From JAYZQT01 sp964412235 (GTDB lineage Bacteria; Pseudomonadota; Alphaproteobacteria; MPNO01; UBA830), in the NCBI GenBank assembly GCA_964412235.1, contig CAYPNT010000043.1, forward strand, positions 1 through 22,898: a stretch of 22,898 bases of DNA. Reading direction: 5' to 3'. Below the pieces are notes generated by a model. That model worked only from the letters and a program-made list of their open reading frames with translations, did no database searches and was not told the DNA's origin. This document shows positions 9,166 to 17,564 of this stretch, in pieces (the stretch's first letter is position 1; every line of letters starts with the position of its first letter). A program made the position numbers and the translations under genes.

Positions 9166-9170
9166 GGAGA
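9166..9170 (+). promoter_or_regulatory. Ribosome binding site deciding the TTG start of uppP
   Basis: GGAGA lies five bases upstream of the TTG at 9176. No in-frame ATG exists near the conserved N-terminus, so this site supports initiation at TTG. Confidence 0.65.
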
Positions 9171-9175
9171 ATTCA

Positions 9176-9976
9176 TTGAGCCTCTTTCAACTGGCAGTAA
9201 TCGCGGCAATTCAGGGGATTACAGAGTTTATGCCAATAAGTTCCTCGGGCCATTTAGTAATAATTCCGCATATCTTCGAATGGCGAGATCAGGGCTTAAT
9301 TATTGATATAGCTGTTCATCTTGGTACTTTAGCGGCTGTAATATTCTATTTGTGGCGAGATATTTGGCAAATATTGGTCCGGGTAACTATGCCAGAAAAG
9401 ACTCACCAAACGCTAGGGATGGAATTTATAGGGCAATTAGCATTAGCAACTCTACCACTATTTATCGCAGGAGCCCTAGTCTATGAATTTGCCATCGACG
9501 CTCTTAGAGATAAAGTGGTCGTTGGTTGGGCCACTATTTTTTTTGGTTTACTCTTGTACTGGTCTGATAAATGCTCCGTTACAATTAATCGACTTGACCA
9601 TATGACATGGGGAAAGGCGTTTGCCATAGGTCTGGCTCAAGTTTTTGCCTTGATCCCGGGTGCTAGTCGCGCTGGAACCACGATCACGATGGCACGTTGG
9701 TTTGGTTTTGAACGAACGGACGCTGTTCGTTTCTCAATGCTACTTTCCATTCCGGCGATACTAGCTGCAGGCACCGTAGCATTTTGGGATGTCATGAAGC
9801 AGGAGAACTATTCTGTCTATCTCGCAGAGTTTATTATCGCAGCCTTCATGGCATTTCTAACTGCCTTTGTTTCAATTAAAATTTTGATGCATTGGTTAAC
9901 GCGGTCAACCTTTACACCTTTTGTCATATACCGTGTCATACTTGGCGTCGCAGTTCTTACGTGGGCCTATTATTGA
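9176..9976 (+). CDS. uppP: Undecaprenyl-diphosphate phosphatase UppP (BacA)
   Basis: A 266-residue polytopic inner-membrane protein that dephosphorylates undecaprenyl diphosphate to recycle the lipid carrier for peptidoglycan and O-antigen synthesis. Both signature motifs are present: QGITEFMPISSSGHL at 13-27 (Glu17, the Ser22-24 cluster, His26) and PGASRAGTT at 161-169 with Arg165, corresponding to the catalytic Glu, His and Arg of the E. coli enzyme. Hydrophobic helices cover most of the sequence. Translation starts at TTG, chosen because GGAGA sits five bases upstream and the signature motif begins right after. The gene converges with the NDUFA9-like gene with only 16 bases between stops. 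It is adjacent to that gene in many alphaproteobacteria, as I recall. Confidence 0.96.
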   Translation: MSLFQLAVIAAIQGITEFMPISSSGHLVIIPHIFEWRDQGLIIDIAVHLGTLAAVIFYLWRDIWQILVRVTMPEKTHQTLGMEFIGQLALATLPLFIAGALVYEFAIDALRDKVVVGWATIFFGLLLYWSDKCSVTINRLDHMTWGKAFAIGLAQVFALIPGASRAGTTITMARWFGFERTDAVRFSMLLSIPAILAAGTVAFWDVMKQENYSVYLAEFIIAAFMAFLTAFVSIKILMHWLTRSTFTPFVIYRVILGVAVLTWAYY

Positions 9977-9992
9977 TCCCATCGGTTACGCA

Positions 9993-10922
9993 CTAGTTAT
10001 GCCATACTCCACGACGATGGCGGCTTAGATATGTCGGCAATATGGTCTCCAGTGCCGTAGATTCAATACCAAGATCCGTGAGGCCGGGTTCCGTGCCCGA
10101 CAAGGTAATATCGTGTCGTAACAGAATGACTTGGTCGCGGGTTAGTATCGACATTGGGAACAATTCCAGAAAAAACGCCTGTAACATTGCTATCTTAAAC
10201 GGCACTGGTGCAAGTAGTCTTCGGCGTCCAATGTGTTTTAGAGTTAATTCTATAAGTTCTCGAAAACTATATGTTTTTGGACCACCTAACTCATATAATG
10301 TGCTTCCAATTTCCGTGTTCTTTGCCACGGTAGCAATTGCTGACGCGAGGTCCCCGACATATATCGGCTGAAATTTGTTATGTCCGCCGCCAATGAGGGG
10401 TAAAACCGGACTTATGCGTGCCAGGGTCGCAAACCTGTTGAAAAATTCGTCTTCCGGCCCAAATACCAGACTGGGGCGAATAATTTTGGCGTCTGCGAAT
10501 TCGTCGAGTGCAAATTTCTCACCCAGTGCTTTGCTGGATGTGTATGCTGATGTCGAATTTTGATCCACGCCTAGCGCCGAAATATGCACTAAAGACTTTG
10601 CACCTGCTGCCGCGGCTTCTTTAGCAACGATTTTTGCGCCTTCTACCTGCAGGTTTTGAAAAGACTGCTTCCCTGAAGGATAGAGAACACCAACAAGATT
10701 AATTACCGTGTCCGCACCGCTAACTGCGTTTGCTACTGACTCTGCGTGTCTAATGTTGGCCGAAATTGGCACAATTTGTCCCACATCGCCCATGGGTTTC
10801 AAGAAACCGGCGCGCTCTGGCCGTCGGACCGCAGCTCGAATACGAGCACCTGTTTTTGCTATTTCTCTTATTACGTAGCGACCAATAAATCCCGATCCGC
10901 CAAAGACAGTTACTATGTCCAT
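9993..10922 (-). CDS. Complex I NDUFA9-subunit-like NAD(P)-binding protein
   Basis: A 309-residue atypical/extended SDR protein. The N-terminal Rossmann motif is VFGGSGFIGRYV (6-17), followed by AAVRRPERA (basic residues suggesting NADP preference), VINLVGVLY (73-81), HISALGVD (113-120) and an intact YTSSK (Tyr127, Lys131) SDR pair. VRP-like IRPSLVFGPEDEFFNRFA and FQPIYVGDLASAI are characteristic of the NDUFA9/39-kDa complex I accessory subunit family. Bacterial members are annotated by similarity. In alphaproteobacteria the homologue may or may not associate with respiratory complex I, and a role in quinone or lipid metabolism is an alternative. A GGAGG lies about 11 bases before the ATG. 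It diverges from tRNA-Leu, leaving 145 bases between them. Confidence 0.88.
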   Translation of the reverse strand: MDIVTVFGGSGFIGRYVIREIAKTGARIRAAVRRPERAGFLKPMGDVGQIVPISANIRHAESVANAVSGADTVINLVGVLYPSGKQSFQNLQVEGAKIVAKEAAAAGAKSLVHISALGVDQNSTSAYTSSKALGEKFALDEFADAKIIRPSLVFGPEDEFFNRFATLARISPVLPLIGGGHNKFQPIYVGDLASAIATVAKNTEIGSTLYELGGPKTYSFRELIELTLKHIGRRRLLAPVPFKIAMLQAFFLELFPMSILTRDQVILLRHDITLSGTEPGLTDLGIESTALETILPTYLSRHRRGVWHN

Positions 10923-11004
10923 TTGCCCAGTGCCTCCGCAATGACTTTTTAAGACGGCTAATAAAGAGTGCCGCTTTAAGCGTCAACTGATCGAACGAAA
11001 GCTG

Positions 11005-11033
11005 TTGACATGGGTTGTTCTCGGTTGCATATC
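11005..11033 (+). promoter_or_regulatory. Candidate promoter of tRNA-Leu
   Basis: A perfect TTGACA (11005-11010) is followed after 17 bases by CATATC (11028-11033), a poor -10. The pattern ends 34 bases before the tRNA 5' end. A strong -35 with a weak -10 is common for alphaproteobacterial stable-RNA promoters. Confidence 0.45.
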
Positions 11034-11067
11034 GACGCTGCGCTTTTTGCTAACGCAAGAAGTAGAT

Positions 11068-11154
<87 letters not shown>

Positions 11155-11177
11155 AGCTTTTCGGTCGTATTTATTTG

Positions 11178-11183
11178 TATAAT
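11178..11183 (+). promoter_or_regulatory. Consensus -10 box upstream of nrnC
   Basis: A perfect TATAAT between the tRNA-Leu 3' end and nrnC, about 46 bases before the GTG start. The -35 position is weak (AGCTTT at 11155-11160). It could drive the nrnC-kdsD-lpt cluster. It is a short motif, so only suggestive. Confidence 0.4.
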
Positions 11184-11216
11184 GTCATCTAACTGCGTTA
11201 AAATATGCGCGCAGAA

Positions 11217-11221
11217 AAGGA
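11217..11221 (+). promoter_or_regulatory. Ribosome binding site favouring the GTG start of nrnC
   Basis: AAGGA lies seven bases before GTG at 11229. The in-frame ATG at 11205 has no comparable site upstream. This argues for initiation at GTG and a protein of 203 residues. Confidence 0.6.
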
Positions 11222-11228
11222 AAAAATA

Positions 11229-11840
11229 GTGAAGGTCGAAGTCCACCACAATGACCTACCCAATGGCCTTAAGCTAGGTTCCACTATAGCTATAGATACC
11301 GAGACGATGGGACTTGATCCACATCGTGACAGAATTTGTCTAGCCCAGTTGTCATGCGGTGAAGGTGTTGTCCACCTCGTGAGGTTTTCTGAAGATGATA
11401 TTAACGCGCCGAATCTGGCAAGTTTGCTTTCTAACTCAGAGATTTTAAAGATATTCCATTTTGGTCGTTTTGATCTTGCTGTTTTGCGCCAATATATTGG
11501 TGTAATGGCCCAGTCGGTTTATTGCACAAAGATTGCATCCAAATTGGCTCGAACATACACTGACCGACATGGGCTAAAGGATTTGTGTCGAGAACTTCTT
11601 GGAATTGATATTTCAAAAGAACAGCAATCTTCCGACTGGGGTGCCGCTCAATTAACCGATAAGCAAATAGAGTATGCCGCGGGTGATGTGGTCCACCTAC
11701 ATTTAATAAAACAAAAACTTGATGAGATTTTGATTAGGGAAGGTAGACACGAATTAGCACAAGCCTGTTTTGATTATCTGCCTTGTCGAGCTGAACTTGA
11801 TCTTGCTGGTTGGGCGCAGGTTGATCTGTTTGCTCATTAA
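11229..11840 (+). CDS. nrnC: NrnC-type 3'-5' exonuclease (diribonuclease, RNase D-like)
   Basis: A single DEDDy exonuclease domain without the HRDC domains of E. coli RNase D. Using the GTG start, the catalytic residues are Asp23 and Glu25 (AIDTET), Asp82 (FHFGRFD), Tyr149 and Asp153 (YAAGD). CTKIASKLARTYTDRHGLK and a C-terminal LDLAGWAQVDLFAH are hallmarks of alphaproteobacterial NrnC (about 206 residues in Bartonella), which removes dinucleotides at the end of RNA decay and replaces Orn where that is missing. The start is chosen because AAGGA lies seven bases upstream; an in-frame ATG at 11205 would add eight residues outside the conserved domain. It is often annotated ribonuclease D. The gene leads the kdsD-lpt-rpoN cluster, an order common in alphaproteobacteria. 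Confidence 0.9.
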   Translation: MKVEVHHNDLPNGLKLGSTIAIDTETMGLDPHRDRICLAQLSCGEGVVHLVRFSEDDINAPNLASLLSNSEILKIFHFGRFDLAVLRQYIGVMAQSVYCTKIASKLARTYTDRHGLKDLCRELLGIDISKEQQSSDWGAAQLTDKQIEYAAGDVVHLHLIKQKLDEILIREGRHELAQACFDYLPCRAELDLAGWAQVDLFAH

Positions 11841-11960
11841 ACAGGTAAAATGTTGGGCGCGTTTTATTTTGGAAAAATTTCTGGTTTTAAGAGGACACGC
11901 TGGGTCGGGGGTTAATGTGAATTCGGATATGATCACTTACTAAAATTATTGGGTTATAAA

Positions 11961-12959
11961 ATGGGAAATACCCGAAACATGCGTATTGATACCGTTCCTA
12001 CTGATATTCCGGACGCTCTTGCTTCTGCGAGACGCGTGTTAGAAACAGAGATTAACGGCCTGAGGCACCTATCTAATGATCTCGATGATGTTTTTGTTAA
12101 AGCGATCGAGTTAGTACAGAACATTAGCGGTCGAGTGATAGTAACTGGCATGGGAAAAAGTGGTCACATAGCCCATAAACTTGCATCGACCCTCGCGTCG
12201 ACCGGTACACCCGCTCAGTATGTGCATCCTGGTGAAGCGAGCCACGGGGATCTTGGGATGATTACTGGAAATGATCTCGTTATTGCGATGTCTAATTCCG
12301 GTGAAACAACAGAACTGTCTGATATCGTAGCTTATGTTAAACTTAAAAATATTCCTTTGATTAGTGTTACCGGTAGGCCAAATAGTGCGTTGGCAAAGGC
12401 GTCTGAGGTTTTACTTATAATCCCAAATAGTCCAGAAGCTTGCCCATTAAGTCTTGCTCCTACTACTTCTACTACGATGATGCTGGCACTAGGGGATGCA
12501 ATAGCAGTAGCTTTGCTAGAGAGACGGGGCTTTTCAACGGATGACTTTCACATGCTGCACCCCGGCGGTCAGCTTGGTACTCGTTTAATCCAGGCTGCGG
12601 ACATTATGCGTTGCGGGGATGAAATGCCGCTTGTGAATGTTGATACTCCGATGAGTGCTACGATAATTGAAATGACCGCGAAACAGATGGGTTGTGCCGG
12701 AGTGTTGTCCGCTAACGGACAACTGCAGGGGATAATTACGGATGGGGATCTCCGCCGACACATCGATGACGACATTTTGGCTATGGCTTCTGCCGAGGTT
12801 ATGACCATGAATCCAAAGTCTATAACCGAAGATATTTTAGTAGCGCAGGTATTAGGGTTTATGAATGACAGCCAAATCACCAGTTTGTTTGTTTTAGCTG
12901 ATGGAAAGCCGAAAGGAATAGTGCATATTCACGATGTGCTGCGGACGAGATTAACGTAG
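11961..12959 (+). CDS. kdsD: Arabinose-5-phosphate isomerase (KpsF/GutQ family)
   Basis: A SIS-domain sugar-phosphate isomerase followed by two CBS domains, 332 residues from the ATG at 11961. It converts ribulose 5-phosphate to arabinose 5-phosphate, the first committed step to Kdo for LPS inner core. The SIS core shows VTGMGKSGHIAHKLAST, HPGEASHGDLGMI and MSNSGETTEL, with a further active-site segment APTTSTTMMLALGDA. DFHMLHPGGQLGTRL leads into the CBS pair (about residue 200 to the end; ITDGDLRRHI and GIVHIHDVLR). An in-frame TTG at 11949 would add four residues; neither start has a good ribosome binding site, and I prefer ATG. It is followed after 30 bases by lptC, so Kdo supply and LPS export are encoded together. 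Confidence 0.95.
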   Translation: MGNTRNMRIDTVPTDIPDALASARRVLETEINGLRHLSNDLDDVFVKAIELVQNISGRVIVTGMGKSGHIAHKLASTLASTGTPAQYVHPGEASHGDLGMITGNDLVIAMSNSGETTELSDIVAYVKLKNIPLISVTGRPNSALAKASEVLLIIPNSPEACPLSLAPTTSTTMMLALGDAIAVALLERRGFSTDDFHMLHPGGQLGTRLIQAADIMRCGDEMPLVNVDTPMSATIIEMTAKQMGCAGVLSANGQLQGIITDGDLRRHIDDDILAMASAEVMTMNPKSITEDILVAQVLGFMNDSQITSLFVLADGKPKGIVHIHDVLRTRLT

Positions 12960-12989
12960 GTAACGTCAGCAATCCTACTAGGGCTTAAG

Positions 12990-13655
12990 ATGTCATTAAA
13001 CGCGCGACCTGGTGCCAACCAAAATACATGGAGTTCTATACTCCCTTACCGTTCCTCCTATAGTCGTTTTGTTTGGTTATTAAAGTATGCCTTACCAATT
13101 GTTGCGGGGATTGTAATAACACTCGTGGTAGTGTGGCCGGAGCTAGGCCAGGAGCTAGAAAAATTTAGAATTCCTAAGTCAGATATTCAGATTCAAACAA
13201 ACGGTGGTCAGCGTGTTAAGAATGCTACATTTACAGGTGTCGACCGTTATAATCGTACCTTCTCGGTGACCGCAGAGGGGGTTATACAGAGTTCGGAAGG
13301 TGCAAATGGTGTTGGTCTTATTCAACCGAAAGCGGACGTTATGCTTTCCAACGATGCCTGGGTCATCATTGAGGCACCGCAGGGTACTTTTTGGCGGAAG
13401 CGTGACATACTTGATTTATTTGGCGGAGTAAATTTATTTCATGATTATGGCTATGAGGTTAAAACGTCTAACATAACAATCAATCTAAGACTTCGAACTG
13501 CCTCCGGCGACGCCATAGTACACGCGCAAGGACCACACGGAAAAATTAAAAGCCAAGGGTTTAGAGTGATTGACAATGGTAGCCGCGTTATTTTTAAGGG
13601 AAAGGCTCGGTTGGACCTTCTTCCATCTGTACTGCGAGGAAATTCGAGTAAATGA
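12990..13655 (+). CDS. lptC: LPS export periplasmic protein LptC
   Basis: A 221-residue bitopic protein. A single membrane helix is visible at about residues 28-48 (LLKYALPIVAGIVITLVVVW), with a short basic cytoplasmic N-terminus. The periplasmic part is a LptC/YrbK-type beta-jellyroll: FTGVDRYNRTFSVTAEGV, a Gln-Gly-Thr strand (EAPQGTFWRKRD), NLFHDYGYEVKTS and a terminal GFRVIDNGSRVIFKGKARL. LptC receives LPS from the LptB2FG transporter and passes it to LptA. It is the first of three lpt genes. Its TGA overlaps the lptA ATG in an ATGA at 13652-13655, suggesting translational coupling. An AGGG tract precedes the start codon. The assignment rests on domain pattern plus context; sequence conservation in this family is low. 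Confidence 0.92.
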   Translation: MSLNARPGANQNTWSSILPYRSSYSRFVWLLKYALPIVAGIVITLVVVWPELGQELEKFRIPKSDIQIQTNGGQRVKNATFTGVDRYNRTFSVTAEGVIQSSEGANGVGLIQPKADVMLSNDAWVIIEAPQGTFWRKRDILDLFGGVNLFHDYGYEVKTSNITINLRLRTASGDAIVHAQGPHGKIKSQGFRVIDNGSRVIFKGKARLDLLPSVLRGNSSK

Positions 13656-14515
13656 CGTATAAGAATGGTGGTTGCAGCCATAGTATTATGCTAACTTTTT
13701 TTGTTGTCAGCATGCAGTTTGCATGTGGTTCGGCGACGGCTGGGAAAATCGGGATTGCTGAGCGCGCGACAGATAAACCAATTGAGATAACGGCAGATCA
13801 AGGTATTGAATGGAGGCAGAAAACTAGCTCTTATAGTGCTCGGGGTAACGCAAAAGCTGTACAAGGAAATGTTGCAGTACACGCGGAAACATTAACCGCC
13901 TATTACCGTAAGACGCCGGATCAAGGTAGCCAGATATGGCGGATAGATGCGGATGGTGATGTACGTATAATAACGCCTACTCAACGCGCCTATGGTAAAA
14001 AGGGGACCTATAATGTCACGAAAGGATTATTAAAGTTAACTGGGTCCGTTCGTCTTGACACTAACACCGACCGTATAACTGCGCGTGACAGTCTTGAATA
14101 TTGGGAGGGTAAAAATCTCGCAATAGCGCGCGGCAATGCTGTTGCCACTAGGGGCGATAATCGTCTTCGCGCAGACGTTCTAACCGCGCTTTTCGAAAAA
14201 GATAAGGATGGAAATTCTCAAGTTCGAAAAGTCGATGCTTTTGATAATATACTTATCACCACACCCGATGAGGTTATTAAATCTCACCGCGGAGTGTACG
14301 ATCTTAAAACCGGTATAGTGACATTGACTGGATTTGTTAAGATTACTCGCGGTGGCAATCAACTGAACGGTGCGCGTGCAGAAGTTAATTTGAACACTGG
14401 TGTGAGTAAAATTTTTGGTGATGGAACCCGCAGCGTTAGAGGAATATTTACTAGGAATATAAGGGAATCGAAATCAGGTCGTAATCAAAAGATGTTAAAG
14501 GGCGTCAGTGAGTAA
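13652..14515 (+). CDS. lptA: LPS transport periplasmic protein LptA, internally duplicated
   Basis: A 287-residue exported protein, longer than E. coli LptA (about 185). A hydrophobic stretch at 12-26 followed by SATA-GK (cleavage near residue 30) forms the signal peptide. OstA-like beta-jellyroll sequence starts at PIEITADQGIEW (43-54). Two copies of a segment of about 75 residues are visible: 63-135 (ARGNAKAVQG ... KGLLKLTGSVRL) and 159-231 (ARGNAVATRG ... TGIVTLTGFVKI), offset by about 96 residues with a matching ITTP/IITP core and a GxYxxxxG turn. LptA bridges LPS across the periplasm between LptC and the outer-membrane LptD. The frame overlaps lptC by 4 bases and lptB by 8. The C-terminal 50 residues are less conserved and may be flexible. 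Confidence 0.92.
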   Translation: MTYKNGGCSHSIMLTFFVVSMQFACGSATAGKIGIAERATDKPIEITADQGIEWRQKTSSYSARGNAKAVQGNVAVHAETLTAYYRKTPDQGSQIWRIDADGDVRIITPTQRAYGKKGTYNVTKGLLKLTGSVRLDTNTDRITARDSLEYWEGKNLAIARGNAVATRGDNRLRADVLTALFEKDKDGNSQVRKVDAFDNILITTPDEVIKSHRGVYDLKTGIVTLTGFVKITRGGNQLNGARAEVNLNTGVSKIFGDGTRSVRGIFTRNIRESKSGRNQKMLKGVSE

Positions 14516-15338
14516 AACCGATAAAGAAAACATAAACCAAAAGTTACAAGAGGTATCCGCTGAGAAGAGCAGTCTGTATGGCGTGGACCCCAATCGTCCT
14601 CGTTTGGTATCGGAGAACCGTGGGCTACTTGTTCTTAAAATTGGCAAGCAATTTAAGAAACGACCCGTACTTCGCGATGTAAGTATGACGTTGAATCGTG
14701 GGGAAATTGTCGGTTTGCTTGGGCCGAACGGTGCTGGCAAAACCACCTGCTTTTATATCGTTATGGGGTTAATATCTGTGGATCATGGCTCTATCGCGCT
14801 TGATGGAAAAGATATTACTGGGCTACCAATGTATCGTCGAGCGCGTTTGGGCATAGGCTATTTGCCTCAAGAAGCCTCAATTTTTAGAGGTATGACCGTT
14901 GAAGATAATATTAGGGCTGTTCTAGAAGTAACAGATGATAATCCTACTCGTAGAGAGGCGAGTCTAGAAGAATTACTGGCTGAATTTTCTGTTAGCCATT
15001 TGCGCCGTACCTCGCCCCTAGCTCTGTCGGGGGGGGAACGCAGGCGTGTCGAAATTGCGCGGGCGTTAGCTTCCAAGCCAAATTTTATTCTACTGGATGA
15101 ACCTTTAGGCGGGATTGATCGTATTGCTGTTGAGGATTTTCTAAATTTAGTCACTCAACTAAAAGACCGCGGGATTGGTGTTCTTATAACAGACCATAAC
15201 GTCAGAGAGATGCTCGAAATCGTGGATAGAGCATACATTCTTCATGATGGGACTGTACTTATGGAAGGAGAGCCGTCTGAAATTGTGGTGCACGAAGAAG
15301 TTAGACGAGTGTATCTGGGCGAGAGATTTAGTTTGTAA
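14508..15338 (+). CDS. lptB: LPS export ABC transporter ATP-binding protein LptB
   Basis: A 276-residue ABC ATPase that powers LPS extraction from the inner membrane with LptF/LptG. It shows Walker A GPNGAGKTT (72-80), Q-loop GIGYLPQEAS, the signature LSGGERRRVEIARALA, Walker B FILLDEPLGGID, and the H-loop ITDHNV. LPQEASIFRGMTVEDNI is specific to the LptB subfamily. About 35-40 residues precede the conserved core (LVLKIGKQFKKRPV from 41), a variable extension also seen in other alphaproteobacteria. Initiation is at GTG 14508, supported by AAAGGG a few bases upstream; it overlaps the lptA end by 8 bases. lptF, lptG and lptD are not in the window, as is normal. Confidence 0.97.
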   Translation: MSKTDKENINQKLQEVSAEKSSLYGVDPNRPRLVSENRGLLVLKIGKQFKKRPVLRDVSMTLNRGEIVGLLGPNGAGKTTCFYIVMGLISVDHGSIALDGKDITGLPMYRRARLGIGYLPQEASIFRGMTVEDNIRAVLEVTDDNPTRREASLEELLAEFSVSHLRRTSPLALSGGERRRVEIARALASKPNFILLDEPLGGIDRIAVEDFLNLVTQLKDRGIGVLITDHNVREMLEIVDRAYILHDGTVLMEGEPSEIVVHEEVRRVYLGERFSL

Positions 15339-15373
15339 GATGAGCTATTAGAGAAGATAGGGTAGAATTAATC

Positions 15374-16930
15374 TTGATTGGTTCCCAATTAACCCTTCGC
15401 CAAAACCAATCTTTGGCGATGACCCCTGAACTTGTTCAGGCTATCAATCTTTTGAAGATGACAAATCTTGAGGTTAGTTCATATATCACGCAACAGGTTG
15501 AGCAGAATCCATTGCTCGTTTCTGAAGATAACCAACCGACCCATGATAGAGCGTTAGCATTAGAAAATGATGAAGCATTTTCTATAACGTATGGCCAAGC
15601 CGATTACGGAGACCAACAAAAGAAAATAGGTTTTGATGTTAGGGACCGCGGTAGATCAAACCAATTATCGGTTTCACGGGTGGATTTGGACAAAAGATTA
15701 GGAAATTGCGGTAGCTCCGATTTTTCGTCTGAACATGCCGCGGTGGATTGGAACCGCAGTGCGACTGAATTTTCCACACCGCTTAAACCAGGTTCAAATA
15801 ATGGTAATTCGGTAGATTATTCTTCAGTTGACCAGTTAACAGACGCTAGTTTTTCTCTCCGAGATTATTTGCTTGGTCAGGCAAATGTTGACTTCAATAC
15901 TAAGATTGAGAGGTCCATAGGGGCGCGGTTAATTGATATGTTGGATGAGAGTGGTTGGTTTTTAGGTGACTTTCAAACGGTTTCGGAAGCGTTAGGTTGT
16001 TCCATCGAAATGATCGAAGATATATTTTACCGTTGTCAGCACTTTGACCCACCAGGCGTTTTTGGTCGAAATCTGTCTGAATGCCTTGAATTGCAACTCA
16101 GGGAAACTGATCACCTCGACCTCGCGATGAGAAAATTAGTGAATAATCTCCCGTTATTAGCGAAATGCGACTATGTTTCTCTGAAACGCCTTTGTAACGT
16201 CGATGATGAAGGCTTGAAAGACATGATTTCGGAAATTAAGAAGTTAAATCCTAAACCTGGTGAAATTTTTCAACGAGAAATCGCCCAGTCTATCGTCCCG
16301 GACGTTTTCGTTAAGCCTGGAAAGTCAGGGTGGATGGTTGAATTAAACAATGACACTCTGCCAAATGTTCTTATAAATTATCCATATTATGCCGAAATTC
16401 ACAATGCGGCGCGTACCAAAAGAGATAGGGACTTTATCAGAGTCAAATTCCAATCCGCTAATTGGCTTGTGCGTGCCCTAACACAGAGGGCGGAGACAAT
16501 TCTTAAAGTAGCAACGGAATTAGTTGTCCAGCAGGAACTCTTTCTCGAACGCGGGGTGGAATTTCTTAGGCCTCTTAACTTACGAGATATTGCCCGGATT
16601 GTCGGTGTTCATGAGAGCACAGTGAGCCGAGTGACCACAAATAAATACTTGAGCGTAAATTCCCGTATATTTCACATGAAATACTTTTTTGATACTGGGG
16701 TTGGCCAGAGGGAATCGGGAGAACCTTTATCAGCCGAGTCCCTTCGCGCCCGCATAAAAAAGATTATTGATCGGGAAAGGGCAGATAGTGTGCTTAGCGA
16801 TGATAGCATTGTTAGAATTCTACGAAATCAAGGGATTGGCATTGCTCGACGCACAGTTGCAAAATACCGTTATAGCATGAATATCCCTTCTTCAGTAGAT
16901 CGACGAAGGCAAAATACCGTTACAGGGTAA
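15374..16930 (+). CDS. rpoN: RNA polymerase sigma-54 factor RpoN
   Basis: A 518-residue sigma-54. Region I (about 1-50) shows LTLRQNQSLAMTPELVQAI, the Gln/Leu-rich activator-response segment. A low-conservation acidic/Ser-rich linker spans 50-155. The core-binding domain contains DPPGVFGRNLSECLELQL (225-242). The helix-turn-helix is at about 402-425 (LRDIARIVGVHESTVSRVTT), and the RpoN box ARRTVAKYR at 491-499 recognises the -24 element. The TTG at 15374 is the only possible start that keeps region I whole; the first ATG would remove the first 15 residues. The ribosome binding site is poor. It lies 35 bases after lptB, so it may be read through from the lpt operon. Confidence 0.97.
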   Translation: MIGSQLTLRQNQSLAMTPELVQAINLLKMTNLEVSSYITQQVEQNPLLVSEDNQPTHDRALALENDEAFSITYGQADYGDQQKKIGFDVRDRGRSNQLSVSRVDLDKRLGNCGSSDFSSEHAAVDWNRSATEFSTPLKPGSNNGNSVDYSSVDQLTDASFSLRDYLLGQANVDFNTKIERSIGARLIDMLDESGWFLGDFQTVSEALGCSIEMIEDIFYRCQHFDPPGVFGRNLSECLELQLRETDHLDLAMRKLVNNLPLLAKCDYVSLKRLCNVDDEGLKDMISEIKKLNPKPGEIFQREIAQSIVPDVFVKPGKSGWMVELNNDTLPNVLINYPYYAEIHNAARTKRDRDFIRVKFQSANWLVRALTQRAETILKVATELVVQQELFLERGVEFLRPLNLRDIARIVGVHESTVSRVTTNKYLSVNSRIFHMKYFFDTGVGQRESGEPLSAESLRARIKKIIDRERADSVLSDDSIVRILRNQGIGIARRTVAKYRYSMNIPSSVDRRRQNTVTG

Positions 16931-17087
16931 AATCTACAGTTTGTAAGGATTAGTTGTTTATTGACTAATGTTGGCGCGCTGTTATTTTCCGCAACCCTGC
17001 GACCGTGCAATATCTAATCAGGGCGAGTAGCATTATTAGCCCAAGCGTTTGTTGAAGATTGCTTCTGAAGTATTTTTTAATGGGTAA

Positions 17088-17093
17088 AAGGGG
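17088..17093 (+). promoter_or_regulatory. Ribosome binding site deciding the TTG start of ptsN
   Basis: AAGGGG lies six bases before TTG at 17100. No in-frame ATG or GTG is found upstream before a stop, so this site supports the TTG start. Confidence 0.6.
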
Positions 17094-17099
17094 ACTGGG

Positions 17100-17564
17100 T
17101 TGGAAATACAAGAAATTCTCCAGACCAATTGCGTTTTTTCATCACTTCATGCAAAGAGTAAAAAACAGGCGTTGGAAGAGCTTTCCGGTAAAGCATCCGG
17201 TGCTACTGGGCTATCGGAAACTAAAGTTTTTAAGACGTTACTTGAGCGGGAACGTCTCGGCACCACCGGTGTTGGAGACGGGATAGCGATTCCACACGGA
17301 AAGGTGGAGGGTTTAGATCGCTTATTGGGTTTTTTTGCGAGGTTGGAATATCCTGTAGAGTTTGATTCGATTGATGATAAGCCCGTTGATCTTATATTTT
17401 TGCTACTCGCTCCAATAACAGCCGGGACCGACCATCTTAAAGCTCTCGCACGAATTTCACGGTTATTGCGAGATCATGTAAAGTGCGACAAACTTAGGGC
17501 CGCAGCTAGTCGCGAAAAATTGTATTATCTTCTAACTAGAGACGGCGGTGTGCCCGCGTCGTGA
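17100..17564 (+). CDS. ptsN: PTS IIA-like nitrogen-regulatory protein PtsN (EIIA-Ntr)
   Basis: A 154-residue EIIA-fold protein of the nitrogen phosphotransferase system. The phosphoryl-accepting residue is His66 in GIAIPHGKVEGL, preceded by LLERERLGTTGVGDG. DLIFLLLAPITAGTDHLKAL and LARISRLLRD are typical of PtsN. It receives phosphate from the Npr/EI-Ntr chain and controls other proteins (in relatives K+ transport, Lon-dependent turnover and stress regulators) instead of importing sugar. Initiation at TTG is supported by AAGGGG six bases upstream. It is separated from rpoN by 169 bases with no hpf gene between them, unlike many relatives. It converges with the methyltransferase gene at 17754. 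Confidence 0.95.
   Translation: MEIQEILQTNCVFSSLHAKSKKQALEELSGKASGATGLSETKVFKTLLERERLGTTGVGDGIAIPHGKVEGLDRLLGFFARLEYPVEFDSIDDKPVDLIFLLLAPITAGTDHLKALARISRLLRDHVKCDKLRAAASREKLYYLLTRDGGVPAS

Noticed and set aside
12484..12501. TGGCAC followed by ATGCA, resembling a sigma-54 -24/-12 promoter
   Set aside because: It lies inside kdsD, the spacing and the -12 element do not match (TTGC is required), and no gene starts downstream.
16931..17099. Possible hpf remnant between rpoN and ptsN
   Set aside because: I saw no reading frame with the Hpf fold pattern in this short gap, so it is recorded as absence and not as a pseudogene.
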